Positions 1 to 7,563 of a DNA stretch of 10,973 nucleotides are shown here, piece after piece. Positions within the stretch are counted from its first letter, which is position 1, and each line of letters begins with the position of its first letter. Source of the DNA: QQUD01 sp039029915 (GTDB taxonomy: Bacteria; Chloroflexota; Anaerolineae; Promineifilales; Promineifilaceae); assembly GCA_039029915.1 (NCBI GenBank), contig JBCCFD010000255.1:1-10973 (forward strand). The letters are read 5' to 3'. Under the pieces are notes generated by a model, which saw only the letters and a program-made list of their open reading frames with translations, was not told the origin of the DNA and did not search any database. The position numbers were made by a program, and so were the translations under genes.

Positions 1-792
1 GTTAATTCGATTGGGGGGGATAGCGCCATCTTCATCATTAATTTTTACCTCAATCCAATTGGCATCGCCTTTTACGAGATCGCTGAAAAAATACCCGAGG
101 GAGTGGATGACCTGCTCAGCTCATTTGACACCGTTTACTATCCATCCATTTCAACCCTGTTTGCCGAAGAGAAACCGGCTGAAGCGCTGCTGGTTATGAA
201 TAAATCGGCCGCGCTCATGACCGGACTCATGAGTATTATTTGCGTGGGGGCCTTCCTTTTTGGGGAGATGATGATTGGCTTTATCTTTTCAGAAAAGTAC
301 GTTTCGGTTAGCTTGGGGATGACGCTATCAATGGTGGCCGTCTTATTTGGCATGGTTGGCAATATTTTTGGCTACACCCTTGTTTCAGCAGATAAACCGC
401 ATACTTCTACCGTGACCAATACGATCTCAGTTTTTATTTTTATCTTGGGAGCTTTACTTTTAGTGCCACCGTTCGGCTTTATTGGGGCGATTTGGGCAAG
501 CGTCATTTCCAATTTGTTCGACGTTATCATTTATGCCATTTATCTTCAAAAGTATCATCTCAAACCCCAGTTTTGGCGTATTTTCCAGCCGCTGCTTCTT
601 GGCGTACTCTTTTGCGTTGGTGTGGCCTTACTGACACCAGTCAACTGGCTTATTCGGGTGGGCTTGATGAGCCTGTATCCTTTGCTTTTGGTAACCTTGC
701 TCAAAGATTTTCGTCAGCTTAAACGCTACCTCCCTACAATCAAGGCCACGATAGCCCAACGAGCAAACGGTATCTTATCCTCTAGATCCTAA
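1..792 (+). CDS. Polysaccharide flippase (Wzx/MVF type), C-terminal part
   Basis: The reading frame is open from the first base, so the gene starts outside the window; 263 codons are visible before the TAA at 790-792. An internal GTG at 103 could be mistaken for a start, but the frame upstream of it (YLNPIGIAFYEIAEKIPEGV) continues the family pattern. A periplasm-facing helix containing YYPSISTLFAEE follows, then six hydrophobic segments at about window codons 72-95, 104-128, 140-155, 160-181, 192-212 and 214-236. The PPFGFIGAIWASVISN stretch matches the 'G..GAa.at..s' signature of O-antigen and teichoic-acid flippases. Such proteins move lipid-linked glycans across the inner membrane, usually within a surface polysaccharide cluster, which would lie to the left. 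It converges on the next gene with a 34-bp gap that has no clear terminator. Family assignment is fairly sure; the glycan is unknown. Confidence 0.82.
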   Translation, partial: VNSIGGDSAIFIINFYLNPIGIAFYEIAEKIPEGVDDLLSSFDTVYYPSISTLFAEEKPAEALLVMNKSAALMTGLMSIICVGAFLFGEMMIGFIFSEKYVSVSLGMTLSMVAVLFGMVGNIFGYTLVSADKPHTSTVTNTISVFIFILGALLLVPPFGFIGAIWASVISNLFDVIIYAIYLQKYHLKPQFWRIFQPLLLGVLFCVGVALLTPVNWLIRVGLMSLYPLLLVTLLKDFRQLKRYLPTIKATIAQRANGILSSRS

Positions 793-826
793 GTGCAGCC
801 AAAACTATTTTGATGGGTTCGATATC

Positions 827-2239
827 TTAGATTTTGAGGGCAAACTTAACCGCAAAGTAGCCTGCCATGCCGTGAACACCGCCTCCTGGAGGGGTTGAGG
901 ATGAGCAAAGATACACGCCTTTGAGCGGTGTCGAATACGGATTGAGACGAGGAGTTGGGCGGGTAAAGAGCTGGGTTAAATCTTGTACGCCCCCGTTGAT
1001 ATCTCCACCAAAGTAGTTTTGATTATACGCATAAAAATCTGCGGTGTTTTTGACGCTCTTAGCCAATATCGTCTCTTTAAAGCCGGGGGCAAATCGCTCA
1101 ATTTGATTTTCAATGATTTCGGTCATATCGCGGGTTGAGCCAGCCGGAACGTGGCAATAAGCCCAGCCGGTGTGGTTATCATCAGGGGCGCGCGTGCTAT
1201 CAAAGAGGCTTTGCTGCGTGACGAGCGTATACGGCCGTTCAGCGTGACGGCCGTGCCACATCTCCTTCTCAGAGAGAACCATCTCCTCCAGCGTGCCGCC
1301 CACGTGCACCGTCCCCGCCCGACGACAAAACTCATTCTGCCACGGGATCGGCTCCGACAGCGCCCAATCCACCTTAAACACACCTGGCCCATACCGAAAC
1401 CGCTCAAGCTGGCGCTTATAAAATGAAGGAAGTTGCCCTTCGGCTAGCTTTAGAAGCTGTTTAGGCCCTAAATCTAAAAAGACCATCTCAGCCGGAGGCA
1501 GCTCTTTTAACGAGGTCACTTCATGATTCGTTTCAATCTCGCCTCCCAGCAGTTTAAACTCCGCCGCTAGCGCATCGGCAATGGATTGAGAGCCACCTTT
1601 TGGCAGCGGCCAGCCGATAACATGCCCCAAAACCCCCAGCACCATTCCAATTGCCGCCGTGGCTGGGTTTTGTAAGGGCATGATGGAATGAGCCGCAATG
1701 CCGCCAAAGTAAGCGCGCCCCAGCTCGGTCGAAAAGCGCCGCTTGGCTAAAAACGAGGCTGACTGCAGGGCGTTGAGCCCAAACTTTGCGATGGCAAAAG
1801 GATATTTGGGGATGCGTAATGGCCCTAAAAACTCATGGGAGATTTTAGGCCAATCTTTGGCAATGGGGGTCATCAGGCGACGATACGCCTTTGCATCAAC
1901 ACCAAGCGTTTCGGCCGTTTCTTCTATTGACACAAACATGGCTGCTGCAGAGCCACCGTCCAGCGGATGCGCCAGCTGTACGTCTGGAAAAATCCATTCT
2001 AAACCGTGTTTTTTGAGATCAAGCTGGCTAAAGAAAGGAGAGCCTACGCCCAAAGGATGAATGGCTGAGCAAATGTCGTGTCGATAACCGGGCAGGGTTA
2101 GCTCTAAGGTGCGCATCCCTCCACCAATCGTATCTTTTGCTTCTAAGAGAAGTACAGAACGGCCGTTTTGGGCCAGAGTAATCGCTGCAGCAAGCCCATT
2201 TGGACCAGACCCAACGACGATTGCATCGTATTTTTTCAT
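827..2239 (-). CDS. FAD-dependent oxidoreductase, phytoene dehydrogenase-like (COG1233)
   Basis: The protein has 470 residues and is complete. The N-terminus has a Rossmann dinucleotide-binding fold: GSGPNG at residues 10-15, an acidic ribose-binding residue E33 at the end of the second strand, and the IGGG turn at 38-41. The HPLG.SPFF stretch near residues 61-70 and the C-terminal CSSSTPPGGGVHGMAGY stretch, which closes over the FAD, are characteristic of the phytoene-desaturase/PYROXD2-like amine-oxidase clan. The ATG at 2239 is preceded by AGGA five bases upstream, which supports this start. Members oxidise or isomerise lipophilic polyenes or other substrates. No carotenoid synthesis gene is nearby, so I would not call it a carotenoid desaturase. 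Three ACGGCCGT palindromes lie inside (1231, 1247, 2159). It is divergent from the MutS-like gene and shares a 113-bp spacer with it. Confidence 0.88.
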   Translation of the reverse strand: MKKYDAIVVGSGPNGLAAAITLAQNGRSVLLLEAKDTIGGGMRTLELTLPGYRHDICSAIHPLGVGSPFFSQLDLKKHGLEWIFPDVQLAHPLDGGSAAAMFVSIEETAETLGVDAKAYRRLMTPIAKDWPKISHEFLGPLRIPKYPFAIAKFGLNALQSASFLAKRRFSTELGRAYFGGIAAHSIMPLQNPATAAIGMVLGVLGHVIGWPLPKGGSQSIADALAAEFKLLGGEIETNHEVTSLKELPPAEMVFLDLGPKQLLKLAEGQLPSFYKRQLERFRYGPGVFKVDWALSEPIPWQNEFCRRAGTVHVGGTLEEMVLSEKEMWHGRHAERPYTLVTQQSLFDSTRAPDDNHTGWAYCHVPAGSTRDMTEIIENQIERFAPGFKETILAKSVKNTADFYAYNQNYFGGDINGGVQDLTQLFTRPTPRLNPYSTPLKGVYLCSSSTPPGGGVHGMAGYFAVKFALKI

Positions 2240-2315
2240 ACCCGTCCTACTACAAGTTACTGTTTAGTATGTTATGCATCATTCGCGTTTCAGACAAACA
2301 ACCGCTCTTATAAAT

Positions 2316-2344
2316 TTTGAAAATGTTTGAAAATCGTATATAGA
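2316..2344 (+). promoter_or_regulatory. Possible promoter of the MutS-like gene with a tandem TTTGAAAAT repeat
   Basis: TTGAAA (2317-2322) and TATAGA (2339-2344) are separated by 16 bases and could form a sigma-70 type promoter. TTTGAAAAT occurs twice, at 2316-2324 and 2326-2334, exactly 10 bp apart, so both copies face the same side of the helix. Transcription would start about 7 bases after the -10 box, almost at the ATG at 2353. No Shine-Dalgarno sequence is seen before that ATG, so the mRNA may be leaderless. For the opposite gene only a weak candidate is visible (TTGTCT, 17 bases, TAACAT on the minus strand). All of this is inferred from consensus matching. Confidence 0.35.
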
Positions 2345-2352
2345 TCGGGCGT

Positions 2353-4008
2353 ATGAACCAAATAAGTCTTCTTTGGCCCGACCAGAAAAAAGCAAACCTA
2401 GGCTTGATTTCAAAAGATGCCATTCGTGATTTGGAATTAGAGTCCATTGTGCAGGCGATGTGTCAGCATACGACCTACCATGAATCAGTGCGCAAAGTGC
2501 TTTACCAGCTTTGCCAAGACCCGGAAACGATTCAGTATCGGCAAACTGTCCTCCGAGACATGCAGGCCAACGCTGTCTTTTCAGAGCGGCTCAAAGCGCT
2601 TATTCCATTATTGGATGAACTCACCCAATTCACCTTTTTAAAGCGGGGTCGAGGTAGCCTTTTGCAAGACGTGGCGGCCCGAGCGCGAGAATTAGAGCTG
2701 TTGGTCACCGTGGTCGAGACGCTAAATGAGTCGTTTACGGCCGTTTCCACCCCGCTCCAATCTACTGGCCTGCTGGCTCTACAAACCCAAACCCAAGCGT
2801 TTGCCCAAAAAGAATCTTTCAAGGAGATGACCAAGGCTTTACCCCCTATGATCAATACATTGCGGAGTAACGCCAGCATCACCATTGGTGTCAATTTAGA
2901 CGAGCGTCTTCGGCCTGAGGCAGCCGTTTTGCTCTCCGTCAATCAAGAGCAATTTACAGAAAGCACCTTTCTGGAACAGCTTTTTGGAAAAGGGAATCAG
3001 GAGGGCAAAGGCATTGCCCAGCTTCATCGTCCGCCGGTTATGCCTCAAAGCGGCAGTTCACGTGAAAAGTTTAGCCCGCTCATGGTGCCGCTGTTTAAAG
3101 ATTTAGCCAAGGTGCTCGAAAAAGTAGCTGAACCCATTGCCGAAGAGCTAAAGCGTTTCACAGCTATAAACGGCCGTTTTCTGGCTGAACTGCGCCCCGA
3201 ACTTATTTTTTACAGTCAAGCTTATGCGCTCATTGAAAGATTGCAATCCCACGATCTCCGTCTATCCTTCCCCGAAATCGTATCTGCCGAAGCGCGCGTC
3301 TGTAGCGTGAAGGATGCTTATAATTTGCTGTTAGGCATTCAACAGCTAGACGCCGCTGTGGTCGTGACGAACAACATTGAGTTTGGTGAAAACGGCCGTA
3401 TTGCCATTTTGACAGGTCCCAACCAAGGGGGAAAAACAACCTTTATGCAAGCGGTAGGTTTGGTTTACGTGATGGCTCAAGCTGGTTTACCCGTGCCGGG
3501 CAAAAAGGCAACGCTAAGTCCGATTGACGCCATTTATACCCACTACCCCATTGAGGAGCAGCTGGCTCTGGGCACCGGTCGGTTTGGCGACGAGGCGAAA
3601 CGGATTCGGGCTATTTTTGAAAAGGTGACGCAGAGCAGCCTCGTTTTATTGAATGAGTCGTTGGCCACCACAAGCTTAGGGGAAGGCACCTTTGTGGCCC
3701 AAGACATTGTCAAAGCGTTTCGGCAAATTGGTCTATGCGCCATTTTTACAACCCACATGCACGAACTAGCAACGGCCGTTGACGACCTAAATGCCGCTAT
3801 TGATGGTGACAGTAAGCTTTTTAGCCTCGTCGCTTCTAAGCCCGAAGCTGATATTGAGCCCGATCAAAAGCACAGCTACACTATTCAATCCGGTCCACCA
3901 ATCGGCCGTAGCTATGCAGACCATATCGCAACGCAGTACGGCATCAGCGGTGAGCAATTGCAAGCCCTAATCAATGAGCGAAATTTTAAAAAAGGGAACC
4001 AAGGCTGA
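2353..4008 (+). CDS. MutS-family ATPase without mismatch-recognition domain
   Basis: This 551-residue protein belongs to the MutS family by its C-terminal ATPase (domain V). It has Walker A GPNQGGKT at 355-362, a Walker B-like stretch VLLNES around 431-436, the TSLGEG loop just after it, and the switch-like TTHMHELA with H468. The first roughly 330 residues are helical and resemble the MutS core/lever. The N-terminal mismatch-reading domain (Phe-x-Glu) is absent, and so is any C-terminal Smr nuclease, so it is neither a canonical MutS (about 850 residues) nor MutS2 (about 780). The usual Walker B Asp is Asn (N434), although the following catalytic Glu (E435) is kept. I recall similar N-E variants in short bacterial MutS-like proteins. 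Its role is unknown; binding to branched DNA or a regulatory function is possible. It carries four ACGGCCGT palindromes (2737, 3170, 3392, 3772). The 24-bp gap to the convergent next gene contains a C7 run but no hairpin. Confidence 0.88.
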   Translation: MNQISLLWPDQKKANLGLISKDAIRDLELESIVQAMCQHTTYHESVRKVLYQLCQDPETIQYRQTVLRDMQANAVFSERLKALIPLLDELTQFTFLKRGRGSLLQDVAARARELELLVTVVETLNESFTAVSTPLQSTGLLALQTQTQAFAQKESFKEMTKALPPMINTLRSNASITIGVNLDERLRPEAAVLLSVNQEQFTESTFLEQLFGKGNQEGKGIAQLHRPPVMPQSGSSREKFSPLMVPLFKDLAKVLEKVAEPIAEELKRFTAINGRFLAELRPELIFYSQAYALIERLQSHDLRLSFPEIVSAEARVCSVKDAYNLLLGIQQLDAAVVVTNNIEFGENGRIAILTGPNQGGKTTFMQAVGLVYVMAQAGLPVPGKKATLSPIDAIYTHYPIEEQLALGTGRFGDEAKRIRAIFEKVTQSSLVLLNESLATTSLGEGTFVAQDIVKAFRQIGLCAIFTTHMHELATAVDDLNAAIDGDSKLFSLVASKPEADIEPDQKHSYTIQSGPPIGRSYADHIATQYGISGEQLQALINERNFKKGNQG

Positions 4009-4032
4009 TACGCCCCCCCGCCGCTTTCACTA

Positions 4033-5247
4033 TTAGCCCTGCAGCCATTGTTTCAGCTTTTTGCGACGGGCGAGTATTGTAGAAACGGCCGTCTTGCCCT
4101 CGCGCCCCTCACTCATCTTCATCAAAGCCTGTCGAGCCAAACTGCGCCAGCGATGCAAAAACATTTGCCAGCGCGGCATTGAGTCAGGCTCAATCCCGTA
4201 TCGAGCCGCCATCCAAGTCGGCGTTGGAAACAGCGCTCTGTAGAGTTCACGCCCTTGATTGATAGGCCCCGTCTCTGACTGTACTTTCTGTAGCGTCATT
4301 GGAATTGCTCGAGCGTGAGCGGGCAACACAAATAGCTGCTCAATTCCCCGCTCAACGTGAATGTTGTCAAACCCTTCAGGCTCAAATTTAGCAAAAAACG
4401 CCTCTGGGATCGGTGCCTCAAAAAAACGCTTGGCAATACGCAAGGCCACGAAGCCACCCTTATCAATTTGCCATCGCTTCGCGCGCGAGCCAATGCAATC
4501 CCAATCCAACGCCGCTTCAAATTTCTGACAGAACAGCATCAGATCAATCAGATTGCGCAAGCCAAACAAAAAGTGGTGATGATAGGAGATGTGGTTGGTT
4601 AGATGCAGTACGGTATCTTCAGGCGAAAGCGCCAGGACCGGTTGATTGGAAACAACGATCGATTCAGCACGCTCCCATAGCTCATGAATTGATAACCTAT
4701 GATTCTGCGAAGGTGGGAAAACGTGCCAATGCCACTCAAGCGTTACCCCGTTTTGGTGATGAACCTGTGGACAAAGCTGATGCTTACTAGCTAGCCATTC
4801 TTCTACAACAGGTTGGCGCGTCGCTTCATAGCCAATTTGCTCCGCTACCTCAAACGCTTGAACAATTTGCGTCTTTGGCACCAACAAATCCAAATCACCA
4901 ATCACCCGCTCGCCCACGTTTTGATAGACTGCATTTGCCAGAAAAATTCCTTTGAGCGGAATCATCGGAATTTTCTGCATCTCGACCCTTTCAGAGAGCT
5001 GTTGAAAGGCCATCATCATTCCCAAGTTTCGCCCTGTGTTTTGTAAAAAGCTGGTTTTTAGAGCAGCAAGAGCTTTGTCTGGGACTTGATACGACCCTGA
5101 CTTGAGCCGACTGTAAAGAAACGGTGCGATATGCTGACCCTTGGCCAGTTGATAAATAGCTTGCCATTCGGATGCGGATAGCTCGAGATTGATTTCATCT
5201 TGAGTTAAACACAAAATATCTAGCAAGCTGCGTTGAACCTTATTCAT
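4033..5247 (-). CDS. Nucleotidyltransferase-like family protein (PF14907 type)
   Basis: This 404-residue protein matches the uncharacterised nucleotidyltransferase family often found beside polysaccharide or peptide-modification genes. The signature PLKG is at 97-100, followed by an Arg (R114) and the metal-binding GDLDLLV at 117-123 (D118 and D120). A third acidic residue is plausible at E171 in LEWHWHV. The segment HLTNHISYHHHFLFGLRNLIDL, about 215-236, fits the helical second half of the family. The C-terminus is basic (ARRKKLKQWLQG). It is the last gene of the minus-strand operon, starting 28 bp after the upstream stop. The ATG at 5247 has no strong Shine-Dalgarno site, so translation may depend on coupling. 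The reaction is unknown; transfer of a nucleotide to a small molecule or protein is a family-level guess. One ACGGCCGT palindrome lies near the C-terminal codons (4085). Confidence 0.8.
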   Translation of the reverse strand: MNKVQRSLLDILCLTQDEINLELSASEWQAIYQLAKGQHIAPFLYSRLKSGSYQVPDKALAALKTSFLQNTGRNLGMMMAFQQLSERVEMQKIPMIPLKGIFLANAVYQNVGERVIGDLDLLVPKTQIVQAFEVAEQIGYEATRQPVVEEWLASKHQLCPQVHHQNGVTLEWHWHVFPPSQNHRLSIHELWERAESIVVSNQPVLALSPEDTVLHLTNHISYHHHFLFGLRNLIDLMLFCQKFEAALDWDCIGSRAKRWQIDKGGFVALRIAKRFFEAPIPEAFFAKFEPEGFDNIHVERGIEQLFVLPAHARAIPMTLQKVQSETGPINQGRELYRALFPTPTWMAARYGIEPDSMPRWQMFLHRWRSLARQALMKMSEGREGKTAVSTILARRKKLKQWLQG

Positions 5248-5275
5248 TAAAAAATGGCTGCCTGATGCACCAAAG

Positions 5276-6232
5276 TTACATCATTTCTCGTTCAACAACG
5301 CCCGTTAAGCAGCCAATTGCCCCAGCCGCTTTGCGGAGTTCGTCAACGGGTGTCGTATGGCAATGGATGTCAAGCGCTTCGTAGAAGGCTTGGGTTTTAG
5401 GGCAATCGGCAGGCATGAGGATTTCTTTCGCCCCAACCGTCACAATATTAAAAGAGCTACTGTTATGAGGTTCTTCTAAATCAGGCAACCAAGCAACGCG
5501 GTAGCCGCGCGCTTTTAACGCTTCCACCCCGCGATGCACAAAGCGATGTGGCCAACAGATGGCCAAATCGTGGTCTACAATGCGGAACATCCCCATTTGA
5601 TGCATTGAGCCAAAGGGCAAATCAACCACAATTGTCTCAACGCCCATCCACTTAAGCGTTTCGCTGATTTGCACAACCGCTTCGTCATTGGTGCGCAGCC
5701 CACGCCCCAGAATGACGGTCTTGCTATCAACCCACATGGCGTCTGCACCCTCGAATACGGCCGTTCCGCTAACGCTTTTCACAATGGGAATACCTAAGTC
5801 AGCTAGTCGCCGAGCCACCCAACGCTCTTCTCCGGCCCGCACAGTCGAGGCTGGTCGTGCCAATATGACCCCCTCAGGCGTCATAAACATCAGGTCTGCA
5901 CAAAACATTTGATTAGGGGTTGGGTCTTCAGCAGGATCAACGTAATGCACAGATACCCCTAGCGACCGGTACGCTTCGGCGAGACCGTCGTGTTGAGCAA
6001 TCGCTTTGTCTACATCCAGTACATCCAACATCTGTACCGCTTGGGGATCTTCGGAGGCGGCGAGTTCCATGCCGGGACGATGGAGCAGTACGGTCTTTAG
6101 CCGCCCAAATTCACTGTTGATGCCACAGCTTCCCCACAGCGAGCCAACTTCTTGGGATAACGGCCGTATTCTGGGTGACCAGCCTTCGCCACCATATGCC
6201 GAATCAAATGGATTGATTTTTATTGCACTCAT
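5276..6232 (-). CDS. Guanidino-group-modifying enzyme, DDAH/arginine deiminase superfamily
   Basis: The protein has 318 residues and is a complete single-domain pentein. Visible active-site elements are: the N-terminal strand GINSEFGRLKTVLLHRPG (37-54); PNQMFCADLMFMTP (106-119), which corresponds to the 'F.RD..f' substrate-entry motif; FEGADAMW (160-167), the guanidinium-binding Glu/Asp pair E161 and D164; the catalytic His in SMHQMGMF (H211); and the nucleophilic Cys near the C-terminus in GAIGCLTG (C308). The whole triad is present, so it should be active as a hydrolase (citrulline-forming, on arginine or a methylated arginine) or as an amidinotransferase. Substrate cannot be decided. The start is supported by AAGGAG with an 8-base spacer. 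It is third in the operon, 26 bp after the MFS gene. It contains two ACGGCCGT palindromes (5757, 6160). Confidence 0.86.
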   Translation of the reverse strand: MSAIKINPFDSAYGGEGWSPRIRPLSQEVGSLWGSCGINSEFGRLKTVLLHRPGMELAASEDPQAVQMLDVLDVDKAIAQHDGLAEAYRSLGVSVHYVDPAEDPTPNQMFCADLMFMTPEGVILARPASTVRAGEERWVARRLADLGIPIVKSVSGTAVFEGADAMWVDSKTVILGRGLRTNDEAVVQISETLKWMGVETIVVDLPFGSMHQMGMFRIVDHDLAICWPHRFVHRGVEALKARGYRVAWLPDLEEPHNSSSFNIVTVGAKEILMPADCPKTQAFYEALDIHCHTTPVDELRKAAGAIGCLTGVVEREMM

Positions 6233-6240
6233 ATTAAATT

Positions 6241-6246
6241 CTCCTT
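6241..6246 (-). promoter_or_regulatory. Shine-Dalgarno site AAGGAG of the guanidino-hydrolase gene
   Basis: On the minus strand AAGGAG lies 8 bases before the ATG at 6232. It falls in the 26-bp gap after the MFS stop and fixes the start of the downstream gene. The same sequence and spacing precede the TTG start of the thioesterase gene in the same operon. Confidence 0.75.
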
Positions 6247-6258
6247 TGAATATGGTTT

Positions 6259-7557
6259 TTAGTTCATCTGCGCTAACCTCTCATCAAGCGCAAGCAGTGG
6301 CTTTAGCCCAAAACCTCCAAGCGAAAGAAGGAGGGCAACACCTCCAAATAAAACAAACATCACGGCCATTCCAGAACCGGCCGAATTGCCAAATAATCCG
6401 CCCAGCGATTTTGCCCAAATACCGTCAGGCATTAAAGCTGGCTCAAAAAACGCGTCGGCTAAAGGCCCCGCTAGGAGCGCACCCAACAGCACGGGCAGAT
6501 CAACCATAATATCCCGGGCGGCAAACACCCGCCCCTGTAGCTCAGCTGGAATAATGGCCTGCCACAGGCCATAAAATGCACTGACTAGAATAGGTGTCAT
6601 TGTTGCACCGAGAAAAGCTGTCCCACCCCACCAGAAGACACCCTGACCAAGTCCAAACAAAATATCATTAAAGAAGAAGCCGACAGCCAGCGTAAGCAAA
6701 ATAGCACGCACCTTGCGTTTTGGGCCTCCCCAAACGCTAGCAAATGCCCCGCCAGCCAAAGCACCGGCCGCAGCCAGCGCTTGAACCGACCCTAAAATGA
6801 CCTCATCCCCCTGCGTGCGGGCCAGAATGAACGCCGCCAAAATGGCATACTCTGTAAATGCCGCAAAAAAGTTGGTGACGGTCAAGGTAGCCTGCAGGCC
6901 GCGTAGTTCTGGGCGTTGCCAAATATAGTGAAATCCAAAAATCATCTGTTTAAAAGAAAAGTTTGGTGGTTCAGCACTTTGTTCAACGGATGGCACTTTA
7001 ATAAATAAAAGCAAAACGCTGGCCAGCACAAAAGTGGCTAAATCAATTAGAATAATTCCCCCAACGCCAACGAAACCTATAAGCAACCCTGCTAATGGGG
7101 GCGCCACAAGATTAGCCAGTGAAAATGAGAAAGAACGCAACCCAGCCGCTCGCCCATACTCTTCCTTGGGAAGCAGTGTTGTTGCCGCTGTGACATAAGC
7201 TGGCAAGTGAAACGCTTCCAGTCCACCCACCAAGAAAGTTGACGCATACAGATGCCAAATCTCCAATCGCCCTGTAAAAAAAAGAAAATAAAGGAGTAAT
7301 GAGACTAACCCGGCGCCTAAATCAGCGGTCAGCATAACCCATTTACGGTCATATCTGTCGACAACTACCCCAGCAACGGGGGTCAATAGCAAGTAAGTGA
7401 TCAGTCCGGAAGCGACAATAAAGGCCAGCGGGGTTGCCTGAGCTGTCTTGTCCCAAGCCCAGATGGTCAGGGCAAATGTTGTCATCGAGGTACCTAGTAC
7501 CGATGCCGTTTGCCCTATCCAGATAATCAAATACTTGGAGAATCTATTTTCTTGCAT
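6259..7557 (-). CDS. MFS transporter, EntS/MFS_3-like exporter
   Basis: This is a 432-residue polytopic membrane protein with about 12 hydrophobic segments. It begins SKYLIIWIGQTASVLGTSMTTFAL, typical of the MFS_3 group that includes enterobactin exporter EntS and macrolide efflux proteins. The loop between helices 2 and 3 carries motif A as GVVVDRYDRK at 63-72, and the helix 4-5 region has the family-typical GLEAFHLPAYVTAATTLLP. The start ATG is preceded by GAGG, which overlaps the TAG stop of the thioesterase gene (6-bp gap), so translation is probably coupled. It most likely exports a small amphipathic molecule by proton antiport. The substrate is unknown; its neighbours suggest a product related to the thioesterase or guanidino enzyme, but this is inference. 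No ACGGCCGT palindrome occurs in this gene. Confidence 0.88.
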   Translation of the reverse strand: MQENRFSKYLIIWIGQTASVLGTSMTTFALTIWAWDKTAQATPLAFIVASGLITYLLLTPVAGVVVDRYDRKWVMLTADLGAGLVSLLLYFLFFTGRLEIWHLYASTFLVGGLEAFHLPAYVTAATTLLPKEEYGRAAGLRSFSFSLANLVAPPLAGLLIGFVGVGGIILIDLATFVLASVLLLFIKVPSVEQSAEPPNFSFKQMIFGFHYIWQRPELRGLQATLTVTNFFAAFTEYAILAAFILARTQGDEVILGSVQALAAAGALAGGAFASVWGGPKRKVRAILLTLAVGFFFNDILFGLGQGVFWWGGTAFLGATMTPILVSAFYGLWQAIIPAELQGRVFAARDIMVDLPVLLGALLAGPLADAFFEPALMPDGIWAKSLGGLFGNSAGSGMAVMFVLFGGVALLLSLGGFGLKPLLALDERLAQMN

Positions 7558-7563
7558 CAGCCT

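Noticed and set aside
103..792. Flippase read as a complete 229-residue gene starting at GTG 103
   Set aside because: The frame stays open to base 1 and the upstream residues fit the flippase family, so the gene is cut by the window edge.
1743..2060. Plus-strand open frame of 105 codons
   Set aside because: It is antisense to the FAD oxidoreductase and has no domain.
827..2239. Carotenoid biosynthesis gene
   Set aside because: The family is broad (PYROXD2-like included) and no phytoene synthase, cyclase or other carotenoid gene is present.
2532..2942. Minus-strand open frame of 136 codons
   Set aside because: It is antisense to the MutS-like gene, with no family resemblance and no ribosome site worth noting.
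4013..4019. C7 run (and G7 at 13-19) as frameshift or phase-variation sites
   Set aside because: The C7 run is between two stop codons, and the G7 run sits in a frame that reads sensibly on both sides. Neither breaks a gene.
4413..4790. Plus-strand open frame of 125 codons
   Set aside because: It is antisense to the nucleotidyltransferase-like gene, whose motifs are clear; this frame is a shadow.
6006..6509. Plus-strand open frame of 167 codons spanning the junction of the guanidino hydrolase and MFS genes
   Set aside because: It lies antisense to two well-supported genes, has no recognisable domain and shows a low-complexity, frame-shadow composition.
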